Under the pieces are notes generated by a model. It ran no database searches and was not told where the DNA came from. It saw only the letters and a program-made list of their open reading frames with translations. This document shows positions 36,717 through 44,572 of a DNA stretch of 64,000 bases, in pieces; the stretch's first letter is position 1; each line of letters starts with the position of its first letter. Source of the stretch: an uncultured Bacilli bacterium (GTDB taxonomy: Bacteria; Bacillota_I; Bacilli_A; RF39; UBA660); contig CAKOXC010000001.1 in the NCBI GenBank assembly GCA_934129945.1, forward strand, positions 1 through 64,000, read 5' to 3'. The position numbers and the translations under genes are program-made.

Positions 36717-38921
36717 TTGTTTTAATATTTTTTTTACAGTATCTTCGTCTTCTTTAAATAAATCTATTCTAAATTTTTTAATTCCTAGATTTAAATAATT
36801 ATTTATATTAGAAATTTTATCAATAGTTTTATAATGAAGAATTTTAGTTAAACATTTCTCTTGAATAATTGGATATTTATTATTATTTTTATCTATTAAA
36901 TAATAATTATCATTTGTTATATTACATTTCATACATTTTCCAAAGTACTGTTTAATTGGACAGTATTTCATAACCATTAATTCTGGTCTTGAATAAATTA
37001 CTAATTCTAAATTATTAAAATTCTTAAAGGTATTTAATTTTGTATCGTCAACTTCAACTGATAGGGTTACTCTTTCTAAATCTTTTAATAATAAATCTTT
37101 AGTATAATCATTAGTTACATTTAAGGGATAATCCCCTAGCAGTAGATTATTATTTTTATACTTATTTATAGAACCTATCTCACTAACTATTAAATTTTCA
37201 TTTTCATAAAAAGGATATTTCATATTAACTCTTGGAAGTTTTAAAAAGACATTTTTGTTTTTATATTTTTTATATAAATTAATATTTGATGTAATTATTT
37301 TATCAACTTTATTTTCAAGACAAGTAAGCAACTGTTTTTCATCATTTACTAATACTGTTATTTCTATATCATTATTAACTTTATATGTATTAGTTTCATT
37401 AAATTCTAACTTAGTAAAATCATGAACAACAGTGTTTTTTCTAGCATCAACTAGTTTATCCAACACTTTCCTTCTTACTTCATTAATATCTTTTAAATTT
37501 ACAAAAATATTATTATCTTTTTCTATTTTAGTATCAATAATTTTAAAAGGAGTATTTCCAACTTTTTCTAGTTGTCTTTTTATGTCCATATCAGTAACTT
37601 CATGTTTTAAAGCATTAACTACTATGTTTCCTTTTTCAGTTATTTCATTTTTACCATCACTTACTTTTATTTCAAATTCTTTATTAAGCAAAAATTTGCA
37701 AGTAAATTTTATCGGTATTTTTCTTTCTGGAAGTTTTAAAAGTTCATCATTTAATTTTTTATCAACTGTTTTTAGTACTATATCTTTTTCTTTTAATTTA
37801 ACTTTGTTATCAACTAGACAAATACTTCCTTTTTTTATGGAATTAGTCAGTAATTCTTTTTCATTATATAACTTATTAACGACCATTCCTTTATTACTAT
37901 TAGAAAAACGAATAGCATCTTCTTGATTTAAAAAATCGTCAGTAATTTTAATCCATATATATCTACTGGTTACTTTAATTACTTCACCTATTTTTATTCC
38001 TTGGTGATTTGATGTTTTTATGTTAGCGATATTTTTATCATTAAATAAATAACCAGTTGTAAATTTTCGATTGTACAATTTTTTTAAATTATTATATTCT
38101 TCATTAGAAATAGTCATTTCTTCATGATTATAATATTTATCTATTAATATACGATATAATCTAGTTACATATCCGACATAAGAAGGTGATTTCATTCTTC
38201 CTTCTATTTTTAAACTATCAATATTTGAGTCCAATATTTCCTTTAAATTATTAATAGTATTAAACTCTCTTAAACTAAGGGGATAATCTCCATTGCCATT
38301 AATTATTTTATCATTTTGCATTATTTTATAAGGAAGACGACAAGATCCAACACATTCTCCTCTATTTCCACTTCTGCCACCATTTAAACTACTAAATAAA
38401 CAACAACCAGAATAACATACACATAAAGCTCCATAAACAAAGACTTCTTTTTCAAGGTTAGTATTAATATTATTAATTTCTTCTAAAGACATTTCTCGTG
38501 CTAAAACAACTCTTTTAACTCCTAGAGATTCTAAATATTTTATACCATATTCATTATGATTATGTGCTTGAGTCGATGCATGTACTTCTAAATTAGGAAA
38601 TTTTTTACAAACTAAATTTATCATTCCTAAATCTTGCATAATTAGTGCATCAACATTATTTTTATGCAAAAATTCTACATATTCAAGTAAGCTTTCTACT
38701 TCATCATTATATATTAAAGTATTAACAGTCACATAAACTTTTACACCATATAAATGACAAAACTTAATTGCCTCAATTAATTCTTCATTATTAAAATTAT
38801 CTGCATATTTTCTAGCACCATAATTATTACCTGAAAGATATACAGCATCACAACCGTTAAATATTGCTTGATATAGCATTTCTTTATTACCAACTGGTGA
38901 TAATAACTCAACTTTTTTCAT
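36693..38921 (-). CDS. U32-family peptidase-like protein (RlhA-like, with collagenase-like domain)
   Basis: About 742 residues. N-terminus KKVELLSPVGNKEMLYQAIF, NGCDAVYLSGNNYGAR is the U32 TIM-barrel start. The Cys-rich part has GALCVCYSGCCLFSSLNGGR, SGNRGECVGSCRLPY, a pattern of Cys for an iron-sulphur centre. The central to C-terminal region resembles the DUF3656 extension. Proteins of this type act in tRNA/rRNA hydroxylation (RlhA, TrhP families) rather than proteolysis. Start ATG 38921, with GTGATG before it; ATG 38927 is possible. A C-terminal YCPIKQYFGKCMKC segment gives another Cys cluster. Confidence 0.85.
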   Translation of the reverse strand: MKKVELLSPVGNKEMLYQAIFNGCDAVYLSGNNYGARKYADNFNNEELIEAIKFCHLYGVKVYVTVNTLIYNDEVESLLEYVEFLHKNNVDALIMQDLGMINLVCKKFPNLEVHASTQAHNHNEYGIKYLESLGVKRVVLAREMSLEEINNINTNLEKEVFVYGALCVCYSGCCLFSSLNGGRSGNRGECVGSCRLPYKIMQNDKIINGNGDYPLSLREFNTINNLKEILDSNIDSLKIEGRMKSPSYVGYVTRLYRILIDKYYNHEEMTISNEEYNNLKKLYNRKFTTGYLFNDKNIANIKTSNHQGIKIGEVIKVTSRYIWIKITDDFLNQEDAIRFSNSNKGMVVNKLYNEKELLTNSIKKGSICLVDNKVKLKEKDIVLKTVDKKLNDELLKLPERKIPIKFTCKFLLNKEFEIKVSDGKNEITEKGNIVVNALKHEVTDMDIKRQLEKVGNTPFKIIDTKIEKDNNIFVNLKDINEVRRKVLDKLVDARKNTVVHDFTKLEFNETNTYKVNNDIEITVLVNDEKQLLTCLENKVDKIITSNINLYKKYKNKNVFLKLPRVNMKYPFYENENLIVSEIGSINKYKNNNLLLGDYPLNVTNDYTKDLLLKDLERVTLSVEVDDTKLNTFKNFNNLELVIYSRPELMVMKYCPIKQYFGKCMKCNITNDNYYLIDKNNNKYPIIQEKCLTKILHYKTIDKISNINNYLNLGIKKFRIDLFKEDEDTVKKILKQIKDATSK

Positions 38922-39004
38922 AAACATCACTACAAATATAATACAATTATTTTTGATTTTTGAACACCCCTATTGACTAAATTCAAGATTTTTTATAAAA
39001 TATA

Positions 39005-39016
39005 ATTGTATACAAT
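39005..39016. promoter_or_regulatory. Palindrome ATTGTATACAAT, probable OhrR operator
   Basis: A perfect 12-nt palindrome 16 nt upstream of the ohrR start, within the promoter region (TATAAT overlaps it at 39001-39006). OhrR boxes of Bacilli are AT-rich with TACAATT/AATTGTA halves, which this resembles. This suggests autorepression relieved by organic peroxide. Confidence 0.6.
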
Positions 39017-39032
39017 ATAAAGGGTGGTATTA

Positions 39033-39497
39033 ATGGAAAATAAATACGATAAATTAAAATTAGAAAATCAATTATGTTTTGCTTTTTATGTTTGTTCAAA
39101 AGAAATTATTAGAAAGTATAAAGAGTTACTTGATCCTTTTAATTTAACATATACACACTATATAACATTACTCGCTTTATGGGAAGAAGATAATGTTACT
39201 GTTAAAGATTTAGGTAAAAAATTATATTTAGATTCAGGAACTTTAACTCCTCTTTTAAAAAAGTTAGAAAATCATGGTTATGTTACTCGCGAAAGATGTC
39301 TAAAAGATGAAAGAAATGTTTTTATAAAGCTTACTGCCGAAGGTTGGGAACTTCGTGATAAAATGATAAATATTCCTGATAAAATAATTGATAAAATTTT
39401 TGAAAATTCTCCACAAAAGCCTAAAAATTCTAACTTTTTATTATCTACAGTACATGAAGTAAATAAAATTATGACAAAAAAAGAAAAAAATGATTGA
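39033..39497 (+). CDS. ohrR: OhrR-type MarR peroxide sensor
   Basis: 154 residues. LKLENQLCFAFYVCSKEI at the N-terminus puts Cys at position 15, the peroxide-sensing Cys of OhrR, and NLTYTHYITLLALWEEDNVTVKDLGKKLYLDSGTLTPLLKKLE is the characteristic wing-HTH region. Start ATG 39033 after AAGGGTGG. No ohr (organic hydroperoxide reductase) gene lies beside it in this window, which is unusual for OhrR. A palindromic operator precedes it. Confidence 0.85.
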   Translation: MENKYDKLKLENQLCFAFYVCSKEIIRKYKELLDPFNLTYTHYITLLALWEEDNVTVKDLGKKLYLDSGTLTPLLKKLENHGYVTRERCLKDERNVFIKLTAEGWELRDKMINIPDKIIDKIFENSPQKPKNSNFLLSTVHEVNKIMTKKEKND

Positions 39498-39541
39498 TTT
39501 TTTTCTTTTTATATGTAATAATAAATAAGTCAAAAGAAATT

Positions 39542-39615
39542 GCGGGTGTAGTTTAATGGTAGAGCTTCAGCCTTCCAAGCTGATAACGTGGGTTCGATTC
39601 CCATCACCCGCTCCA
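39542..39615 (+). tRNA. tRNA-Gly (anticodon TCC)
   Basis: Acceptor stem GCGGGTG/CACCCGC (39542-39548 with 39605-39611), D arm with TTTAATGGTAGAGC, anticodon stem TCAGC/GCTGA around CTTCCAA giving anticodon TCC, T arm GTGGGTTCGATTCCCAT, discriminator T and an encoded CCA. A terminator follows at 39626. It lies next to a large serine recombinase, and its last bases plus the following nucleotides, CGCTCCATTGAGG, recur in leader G at 55153. Confidence 0.95.
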
Positions 39616-39625
39616 TTGAGGTTAA

Positions 39626-39660
39626 TACTCGCACACTTATATAGTGATTGCGAGTTTTTT
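39626..39660 (+). terminator. Terminator after tRNA-Gly
   Basis: Stem ACTCGCACACT...AGTGATTGCGAGT followed by TTTTTTA. Confidence 0.85.
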
Positions 39661-39730
39661 ATTTATATAAACAAGTTCATAGTATTTGATATTATGGGCT
39701 TTTTTCATGTTTAAAGGAGGTATGAATATT

Positions 39731-40024
39731 TTGAAAACGACCATAGAAAATTTAATATTTCCTTGTGAAATTAAAAATAAACTAAAAATTAAAGGAAGTT
39801 TTGGAAATTTAGACATTAAATATATTGATGGACATTTAATAAAGTTCGACAACACCAATTTAAGCGTAACAGAACCACATAAGATTATTGCTAGTAATTC
39901 TTCTTCTGTTATAGTTGCTTACTTATATGATAACAACGATAAAATTTACATTCCTAATTCTAATGTGATTATTTCATTAAATCGTTTTATTTCCTTATTA
40001 AATGAGATGAATAAGGTAAGATAA
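39731..40024 (+). CDS. Hypothetical 97-residue protein before the serine recombinase
   Basis: Start TTG at 39731, 10 nt after AAAGGAGG; an ATG closer to that site is too near. Product LKTTIENLIFPCEIKNKLKI... is beta-rich with no motif recognised (segments FPCEIKNKLKIKGSFGNLD, SSSVIVAYLYDNND). The position before a site-specific recombinase suggests a regulatory or excision-related gene of the same element, but this is not shown. No HTH is evident. Confidence 0.5.
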   Translation: MKTTIENLIFPCEIKNKLKIKGSFGNLDIKYIDGHLIKFDNTNLSVTEPHKIIASNSSSVIVAYLYDNNDKIYIPNSNVIISLNRFISLLNEMNKVR

Positions 40025-40025
40025 A

Positions 40026-40119
40026 TTACCAGTTATTTTACCAGTAAAATTACCATATAAATTACCAGTAAAAATGGTAGAATTTTGGGTATTGTCAGTT
40101 CAAATAGTCTGTGATACCC
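40026..40119. repeat. Iterated TTACCAGT motifs and a GGGTAT/ATACCC hairpin
   Basis: TTACCAGT occurs at 40026-40033, 40038-40045 and 40062-40069, with a degenerate TTACCATA between; TTTTACCAGTAAAA (40036-40049) is palindromic. A hairpin GGGTATTGTCAG...CTGTGATACCC (40087-40119) follows. They lie between the 97-residue gene and the recombinase. They could be operators or recombinase arm-type sites. The repeats are visible; the role is inference. Confidence 0.5.
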
Positions 40120-40180
40120 TATATATGATAGAAGATAATTTTATCAAAAATACTTCTAGCATTACATTTTTAGTTTATTT

Positions 40181-40212
40181 AACACAAGGGAAAAATCTCT
40201 CTTGTGTTTTTA
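40181..40212 (+). terminator. Terminator before the serine recombinase
   Basis: AACACAAG...CTTGTGTT with TTTT following, so the recombinase must be transcribed by read-through or from its own promoter. Confidence 0.7.
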
Positions 40213-40251
40213 AATGTTTAAAAATAATTAAAAAAAAAGGAATGTGATAAT

Positions 40252-41994
40252 TTGAAACAAGAGGAAACTGAAATTATTTGTGGTCTATATCCTAGAGTTT
40301 CAACCGAAGATCAAAGTAGATTTGGTCATAGTTTAGATGAGCAAGAAGATAGATTACAAAAATTATGTGAATTTAAAGGTTATAAAATATATAAAGTATA
40401 TCGTGAGGAAGGTGTATCTGCTAAAGATACCAATCGACCAAAATTTCAAGAAATGATAGAAGATATGAAAAATGGCAAGATAAACAAAATTATTGTTTAT
40501 AAACTTGATAGACTTACTCGTTCTATTCGTGATTTAGAAACAATATGTACAATGTTAGAAGAATATAATTGTAGTTTAGAAAGTGCGGCAGAAGAAATCA
40601 ATACTGAAACAGCAAATGGTAAATTTTTTATTAGAATGCTTACTATTCTTGCTCAACTAGAAATTGAAAGAACAAGTGAAAGAACAAAATTTGGACTCAT
40701 AGGAGCAGCAAAAAAAGGTCATTTAAGTGGACGACCACCATTGGGATTTACGAAAGAAAAAGATAGTAAAGAACTTATTGTAGATGAAATAAAAGCAGAA
40801 GTTGTTAGACGAATATTTAAACTTTATTTAGATGGAGCTTCAGTATGTTCTATTTGTAAGTTATTTAATGAAGAAGAAGTTTTAAATAGGCATTGGGCAA
40901 CCACTACTGTTGATAAGATACTTTCTAATCAACTTTATATTGGCAATATGGAGTTTGGGAAAAGAACTAATGGAGAAAATCAAATATTCGAAAATGTTGT
41001 TCCAGCGATTATTGATAAAACTACTTTTAATATGGTACAAAAAAGAAAAGAGAAAAATCTTAAAAATTTCAAACGAAAACTTGTATATATATTTATGCAA
41101 AAAATAAAATGTCCTAAGTGTGGCAAAATTATGGGTGGTAGTTCTAGTACAAGTAAAAATAAAACAAAACACATTTATTATAAATGTGCAAGTTGTAATA
41201 CTAGAATCAATGAAAATAGAATTGAAAAATCTTTAATGAAATTCTTAAATGATATGTTAGACTTTTTTCTTATTGTTGACAATTCTTTTAAACCTACGCT
41301 TAATCTTGATACTGAAAATGAAATAAAAAAATATAAGACTATTATAAATGGTTTAGAGGAAAAAGAGAATCGAATAAAAAAGGCATTTATTGATGGACTA
41401 CTTAAACCTACTACTCTTTCAAACGAATTAAAAGAGATTGAAAATGAACTTGAAATAACAAAAGTCAAAGTTATTGAATTAGAAAAATTGAAAGAAAGTA
41501 TGGAATTTAAGCAAGATATTAAGACTATATTTAATTTAAAAGAAATCGAAAAAATGAAACAAAAATCAGAGTATGTAAAAACGAATAATCTATGGAAAAA
41601 ATTAAGCCAAGAACAAAAGCAGTTTATCATAAATAAATACATTGATGAGATAGAAATTGATGTGGATAAAGATTACAATGTTTCTATTTCTAACATTGTA
41701 TTTAATAAAAATGAAATTGAAAATATTGGTTATATGTTTAGAAATGATTGTTTTGATATGATTGTAAATATAAATGAAAGAGATATAATTCTTTCTAACT
41801 ATAAAAATGAACAAGAAAAAAATGATTATGTTTATAATTTAAGAAACTTTTATAATATTAAAGAAACAACAATACAAGCAGATTCATTTGATATAAATAG
41901 TTTTAATACTGATGATGTGATACAAATTATTCCACGAGAAAAGAAATCTAAATTTGATAAAAATATTTTTACAATACTACAAATCGAGGTATAG
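40252..41994 (+). CDS. Large serine recombinase
   Basis: 580 residues. The N-terminal resolvase domain reads LYPRVSTEDQSRFGHSLDEQ, with the nucleophile Ser in RVS; IVYKLDRLTRSIRDL, AQLEIERTSERT follow. Then the recombinase DNA-binding domain (GRPPLGFTKE..., LSNQLYIGNMEFG), a zinc ribbon KCPKCGKIMGG...YKCASCNTR, and a coiled-coil/C-terminal region of about 250 residues. Start TTG at 40252 after GGAATGTGATAAT. The length and the zinc ribbon place it in the TnpX/TndX or phage-integrase class. It sits 640 nt from tRNA-Gly. No other transfer genes are present, so the element may be a remnant or a small integrated unit. Confidence 0.88.
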   Translation: MKQEETEIICGLYPRVSTEDQSRFGHSLDEQEDRLQKLCEFKGYKIYKVYREEGVSAKDTNRPKFQEMIEDMKNGKINKIIVYKLDRLTRSIRDLETICTMLEEYNCSLESAAEEINTETANGKFFIRMLTILAQLEIERTSERTKFGLIGAAKKGHLSGRPPLGFTKEKDSKELIVDEIKAEVVRRIFKLYLDGASVCSICKLFNEEEVLNRHWATTTVDKILSNQLYIGNMEFGKRTNGENQIFENVVPAIIDKTTFNMVQKRKEKNLKNFKRKLVYIFMQKIKCPKCGKIMGGSSSTSKNKTKHIYYKCASCNTRINENRIEKSLMKFLNDMLDFFLIVDNSFKPTLNLDTENEIKKYKTIINGLEEKENRIKKAFIDGLLKPTTLSNELKEIENELEITKVKVIELEKLKESMEFKQDIKTIFNLKEIEKMKQKSEYVKTNNLWKKLSQEQKQFIINKYIDEIEIDVDKDYNVSISNIVFNKNEIENIGYMFRNDCFDMIVNINERDIILSNYKNEQEKNDYVYNLRNFYNIKETTIQADSFDINSFNTDDVIQIIPREKKSKFDKNIFTILQIEV

Positions 41995-42019
41995 AAATAT
42001 ATCTCTTTTTTATTTAAAA

Positions 42020-42188
42020 GGGGGGGGGTTGATAAGTGATGAATTATTTTTTTAAATATTTAATTCCACAGTTACTAGAATATTTTAATGATGATAAAGA
42101 GGTACTAAAATTTTTTATTCCAAAAGTCATTGAAGAAAATTATAAAAATGAATTAGAAAACACTAAAAATATACAAAGTAAAAAATAA
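42020..42188 (+). CDS. 49-residue ORF preceded by a run of nine G's
   Basis: ATG at 42039, stop at 42186-42188; product MNYFFKYLIPQLLEYFNDDK, then a Lys/Glu-rich end (EVLKFFIPKVIEENYKNELE). The start is preceded by GGGGGGGGGTTGATAAGTG (42020-42038), where the G9 run is the only candidate ribosome site. A homopolymer of this length is exceptional here; slippage in it would alter the ribosome site. The peptide is acidic/hydrophobic at the start. Family not recognised. Coding 42039-42188; the upstream G run is included in the coordinates. Confidence 0.4.
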
Positions 42189-42509
42189 GTATAAAATTGG
42201 GATAGGTTCAAAAAGAGTTCTTCATAATTGCTTGTAAAATAAGGTTAAAATCGAATTTTGATAAAGATTTGAACCTTAAAATTACTAAAAAGGTTATTTT
42301 CGCAAGTGCGAAAATGGTTGGTGGTGCACCTAAAATCAATGAAAGTTCTTATTCTATAAAGCCTTTTTTGTTTCGTGGTGCATTCCCATATCCTGTTGTA
42401 TTAAAAATTTTAACTATTTTTGTAAACGGAGTGAAAAACAATATAAAAAAAGAAAAAAACTTGTAGTATAAAATTAGATATAATTGATTTAAAACATTTA
42501 GACATATTA
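42189..42509. other. Intergenic region with a perfect hairpin, no convincing gene
   Basis: Contains ATTTTCGCA-AG-TGCGAAAAT (about 42296-42315), a perfect 9-bp inverted repeat with a 2-nt loop, followed by TGGTTGGTGGTGCACC. The short frames in this stretch have no ribosome site and the minus-strand one is a mirror of the plus-strand one. It may be the outer end of the recombinase element. Confidence 0.4.
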
Positions 42510-42707
42510 ATGAGAAAAATGAACACGAAAAATAGATCACAAACTATAAGGAAGTGTATAAATTTAGTTATGTTTCAAGAAACTAATATTGATAGAATGA
42601 ATGATATTTATTATAAATTAAATAGATTACTTTACAGAGAAACATTTATAAAAGATTTACTTGCACAATTTTTTTTAATATGGGATTTGCAAAAAATATT
42701 TCATTAG
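42510..42707 (+). CDS. Hypothetical 65-residue ORF or gene relic
   Basis: Product begins MRKMNTKNRSQTIRKCINLV and continues with DRMNDIYYKLNRLLYRETFI, basic and helical. No clear ribosome site. The next 55 nt also read like a helical, charged peptide in another frame (ESDRCYQEFLKKYKDRFM), suggesting a frameshift. Probably a remnant of a mobile-element gene, between the recombinase and end repeat R2. Confidence 0.3.
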   Translation: MRKMNTKNRSQTIRKCINLVMFQETNIDRMNDIYYKLNRLLYRETFIKDLLAQFFLIWDLQKIFH

Positions 42708-42777
42708 AGAGTGATAGATGTTATCAAGAATTTTTGAAAAAGTATAAAGATAGATTTATGTAGATATTATTTCAATA

Positions 42778-42880
42778 AAAAAGAGAGGAATTATCAATAT
42801 AATTTAATCCTCTTTTCAAACTTTATTAAACAAGATAAATACTGAATTTATACTCCTACGCAAATTTTTATATGGAAATT
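42778..42880 (+). repeat. Structured end repeat R2 (diverged)
   Basis: Terminator AAGAGAGGA...TCCTCTTTT as in R3/R4, then a shortened ACTGAATTTATACTCC and AAATTTTTATATGGAAATTTC in place of GGGAATTCCC. The first half of the GGGAGT stem and the CTAGCCAG core are missing. It abuts the 3' end of the next minus-strand gene as in the other copies. Confidence 0.55.
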
Positions 42881-42881
42881 T

Positions 42882-43190
42882 CTATTTTATCAAATCAGTA
42901 TAATATAAAATTTCTTTATTTAATGACTTAGCAAACTCAATTTCGCTTTTAGTACTACTTCCTATATAGTCATTAACATTTACAACTAAAATAGCATTTG
43001 ATAATTTTATTCTTTCCTTGTGCATTTTATCTAACATTAAAGCCTCTTCTTTTGTAAAATCATCTTTATTAGGTCTAGTGGGATTATATATAGGTACTAG
43101 CATACAATTACCTTGCAATTCCATTTTTTCTGTTATTTCCATCATCTCTTTATAAAACCTTAGACTACCACATACTGTTATTATTTTCAT
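42882..43190 (-). CDS. Nucleoside 2-deoxyribosyltransferase-like protein
   Basis: 102 residues from ATG 43190, preceded by AAGAGGTATATAA; the longer open frame overlaps the next gene and is rejected. MKIITVCGSLRFYKEMMEI matches the CGSxRF/CGSLRFY start, then ...LDKMHKERIKLSNAILVVNV, NDYIGSSTKSEIEFAKSLNK at the position of the family's DGxxxDxGTxxEIGYA. It would catalyse transfer of deoxyribose between bases or act on a modified nucleotide. Such stand-alone short members are frequent in Firmicutes. Confidence 0.7.
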   Translation of the reverse strand: MKIITVCGSLRFYKEMMEITEKMELQGNCMLVPIYNPTRPNKDDFTKEEALMLDKMHKERIKLSNAILVVNVNDYIGSSTKSEIEFAKSLNKEILYYTDLIK

Positions 43191-43206
43191 TTTTATATAC
43201 CTCTTA

Positions 43207-43537
43207 TTAAGCAAAATTTTCTTCATCCAATAATGGAATAATATCTATTGCAGGTTCTTCATAAGGATGAATTTCTCTCAATTTTAAAATAACATTTTTA
43301 ACATTATTCACATCACAAACTACTTCCAGCTTTTCTTCTTCTACAAATTCCATCTTGTTATTTTCACCAATATAAGGATTAGCCTTATCGTTAGGTTTAA
43401 AAGTTCCAATACATTGAGCAGTATGTATAATTTCCAATTATTCCTGCACCAGCTTCACATATAGCATTTCTTACTTCATTTACACTTTCAATTGGAATTG
43501 TAACAATTATTTTTACTCTATTAATATTTATATTCAT
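43207..43537 (-). pseudogene. Frameshifted Nif3/YqfO-C-terminal-like (CutA-fold) gene
   Basis: Start ATG 43537 after AAAGGAGATATAAT reads MNINI.RVKIIVTIPIESVN, EVRNAICEAGAGIIGNYTYC. This is the N-terminal half of the CutA-like domain of Nif3-type proteins. It then continues in another frame from about 43430 as CIGTFKPNDKANPYIG, ...HPYEEPAID to the stop at 43207. A one-nucleotide frameshift near 43430 splits one family domain, so the gene is broken, or the sequence carries an error. Expected product about 109 residues. Confidence 0.65.
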
Positions 43538-43540
43538 ATA

Positions 43541-44080
43541 TTATATCTCCTTTAAAATTTCTTCAAATTTTGTATATCCACTTTCTGAATTTATATGTCC
43601 TCCAGATTTAATAACGTATTGTTCATTAGCGACATTGTCAGCAAATTCTTTTTCTACTTTAAATGTTACATAAGGATCATTATCCGAATAAAAACAAATT
43701 ATATTATTACAATACTTTTTAACATCAAAATAATTATCAATAAACATTGATTTATTTACAGAATCAAATTCTGAATCAATTCCTAAATAATTATTGAATC
43801 CACATACAAATATTAATTTTTTAACATCGATTTTATTCATAATTAAATATTTACATACAAATACAGGTGCAATACTATGAGCGATGATTGTTGTATTTTC
43901 ATTTATTTCTAATCCATCTAATGCTTTGGACCAACTTTCAAAATTTTGATTACCGACACCTACAGGCATTTGTGGAACATCAACTTTTTGATTATCATTT
44001 TCTAATTGCTCTTTTAACCAAGGAAACCAATTACCTTCATTTGAACCAAAACTCCCATGTATTATTATATAATTACTCAT
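43541..44080 (-). CDS. Small alpha/beta hydrolase (RBBP9/YdeN-like)
   Basis: 179 residues. HGSFGSNEGNWFPWLKEQLE at the start is the RBBP9/YdeN signature. The nucleophile is Ser in IIAHSIAP, the acid is Asp in SDNDPYV, and the base is His in SGGHINSESGY. A full catalytic triad, cytosolic. It is a serine hydrolase of unknown substrate. Start ATG after AAGGAGAGAAAT. Follows the GNAT gene by 10 nt, in the same direction. Confidence 0.82.
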   Translation of the reverse strand: MSNYIIIHGSFGSNEGNWFPWLKEQLENDNQKVDVPQMPVGVGNQNFESWSKALDGLEINENTTIIAHSIAPVFVCKYLIMNKIDVKKLIFVCGFNNYLGIDSEFDSVNKSMFIDNYFDVKKYCNNIICFYSDNDPYVTFKVEKEFADNVANEQYVIKSGGHINSESGYTKFEEILKEI

Positions 44081-44090
44081 ATTTCTCTCC

Positions 44091-44555
44091 TTATATTTTG
44101 CTTGTTAATGTAATGTTAAAATCTTTAAAACCTATTTTTTTATAAAAATTAATCGCATCTTTATTTTTTGCGCTTGCTGTTACTTGTAAATTAGTTATAT
44201 TATTATCTAAACAATATTGTCTAAATGATTCGAATAATTTTCTACCAATTCCATATAGCCTATAATTAGAATCTATATACATATTATTTATTTCACCATA
44301 CTGAACTTCTTCGTAGCACCCTTTTTCATTTATAGAACCTGCTAGGTAACCAACAATATTCTTATCAATAATAGCTATAACAACATAATTATTTACTATC
44401 AAATCAGAAAAATATTTTTTCCCTTCATTAGTTAATGGCCAATTTTCTATTAAAATATCATCAAAGCTTTTTTCTAATTCAAAAAGTTTATTATTTAAAT
44501 TTTGAATATCAATCAAGTTATCTAATGTTGCTCTTTTTATTATTATATTCTCCAT
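44091..44555 (-). CDS. GNAT-family N-acetyltransferase
   Basis: 154 residues from ATG 44555 (AAAGGAGATAGTA before it). MENIIIKRATLDNLIDIQNL is the GNAT N-terminus, NNMYIDSNYRLYGIGRKLFE is the acetyl-CoA loop (R/Q-x-x-G-x-G/A), and INFYKKIGF the C-terminal beta-bulge. Substrate unknown; comparable stand-alone cassettes act on aminoglycosides, amino acids or ribosomal proteins. Confidence 0.85.
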   Translation of the reverse strand: MENIIIKRATLDNLIDIQNLNNKLFELEKSFDDILIENWPLTNEGKKYFSDLIVNNYVVIAIIDKNIVGYLAGSINEKGCYEEVQYGEINNMYIDSNYRLYGIGRKLFESFRQYCLDNNITNLQVTASAKNKDAINFYKKIGFKDFNITLTSKI

Positions 44556-44572
44556 TACTATCTCCTTTTTCA

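Noticed and set aside
40882..41814. Several minus-strand ORFs across the serine recombinase
   Set aside because: Antisense shadows of a recombinase with complete motifs; no start signals.
42269..42540. Overlapping plus and minus ORFs of about 65 residues
   Set aside because: Each is the mirror of the other, neither has a ribosome site or recognised motif; the perfect hairpin at 42296 lies inside.
39542..42707. Complete conjugative or prophage element at tRNA-Gly
   Set aside because: Only a recombinase and small ORFs are present; there is no relaxase, coupling protein, capsid or terminase gene, and no second tRNA end was found by eye.
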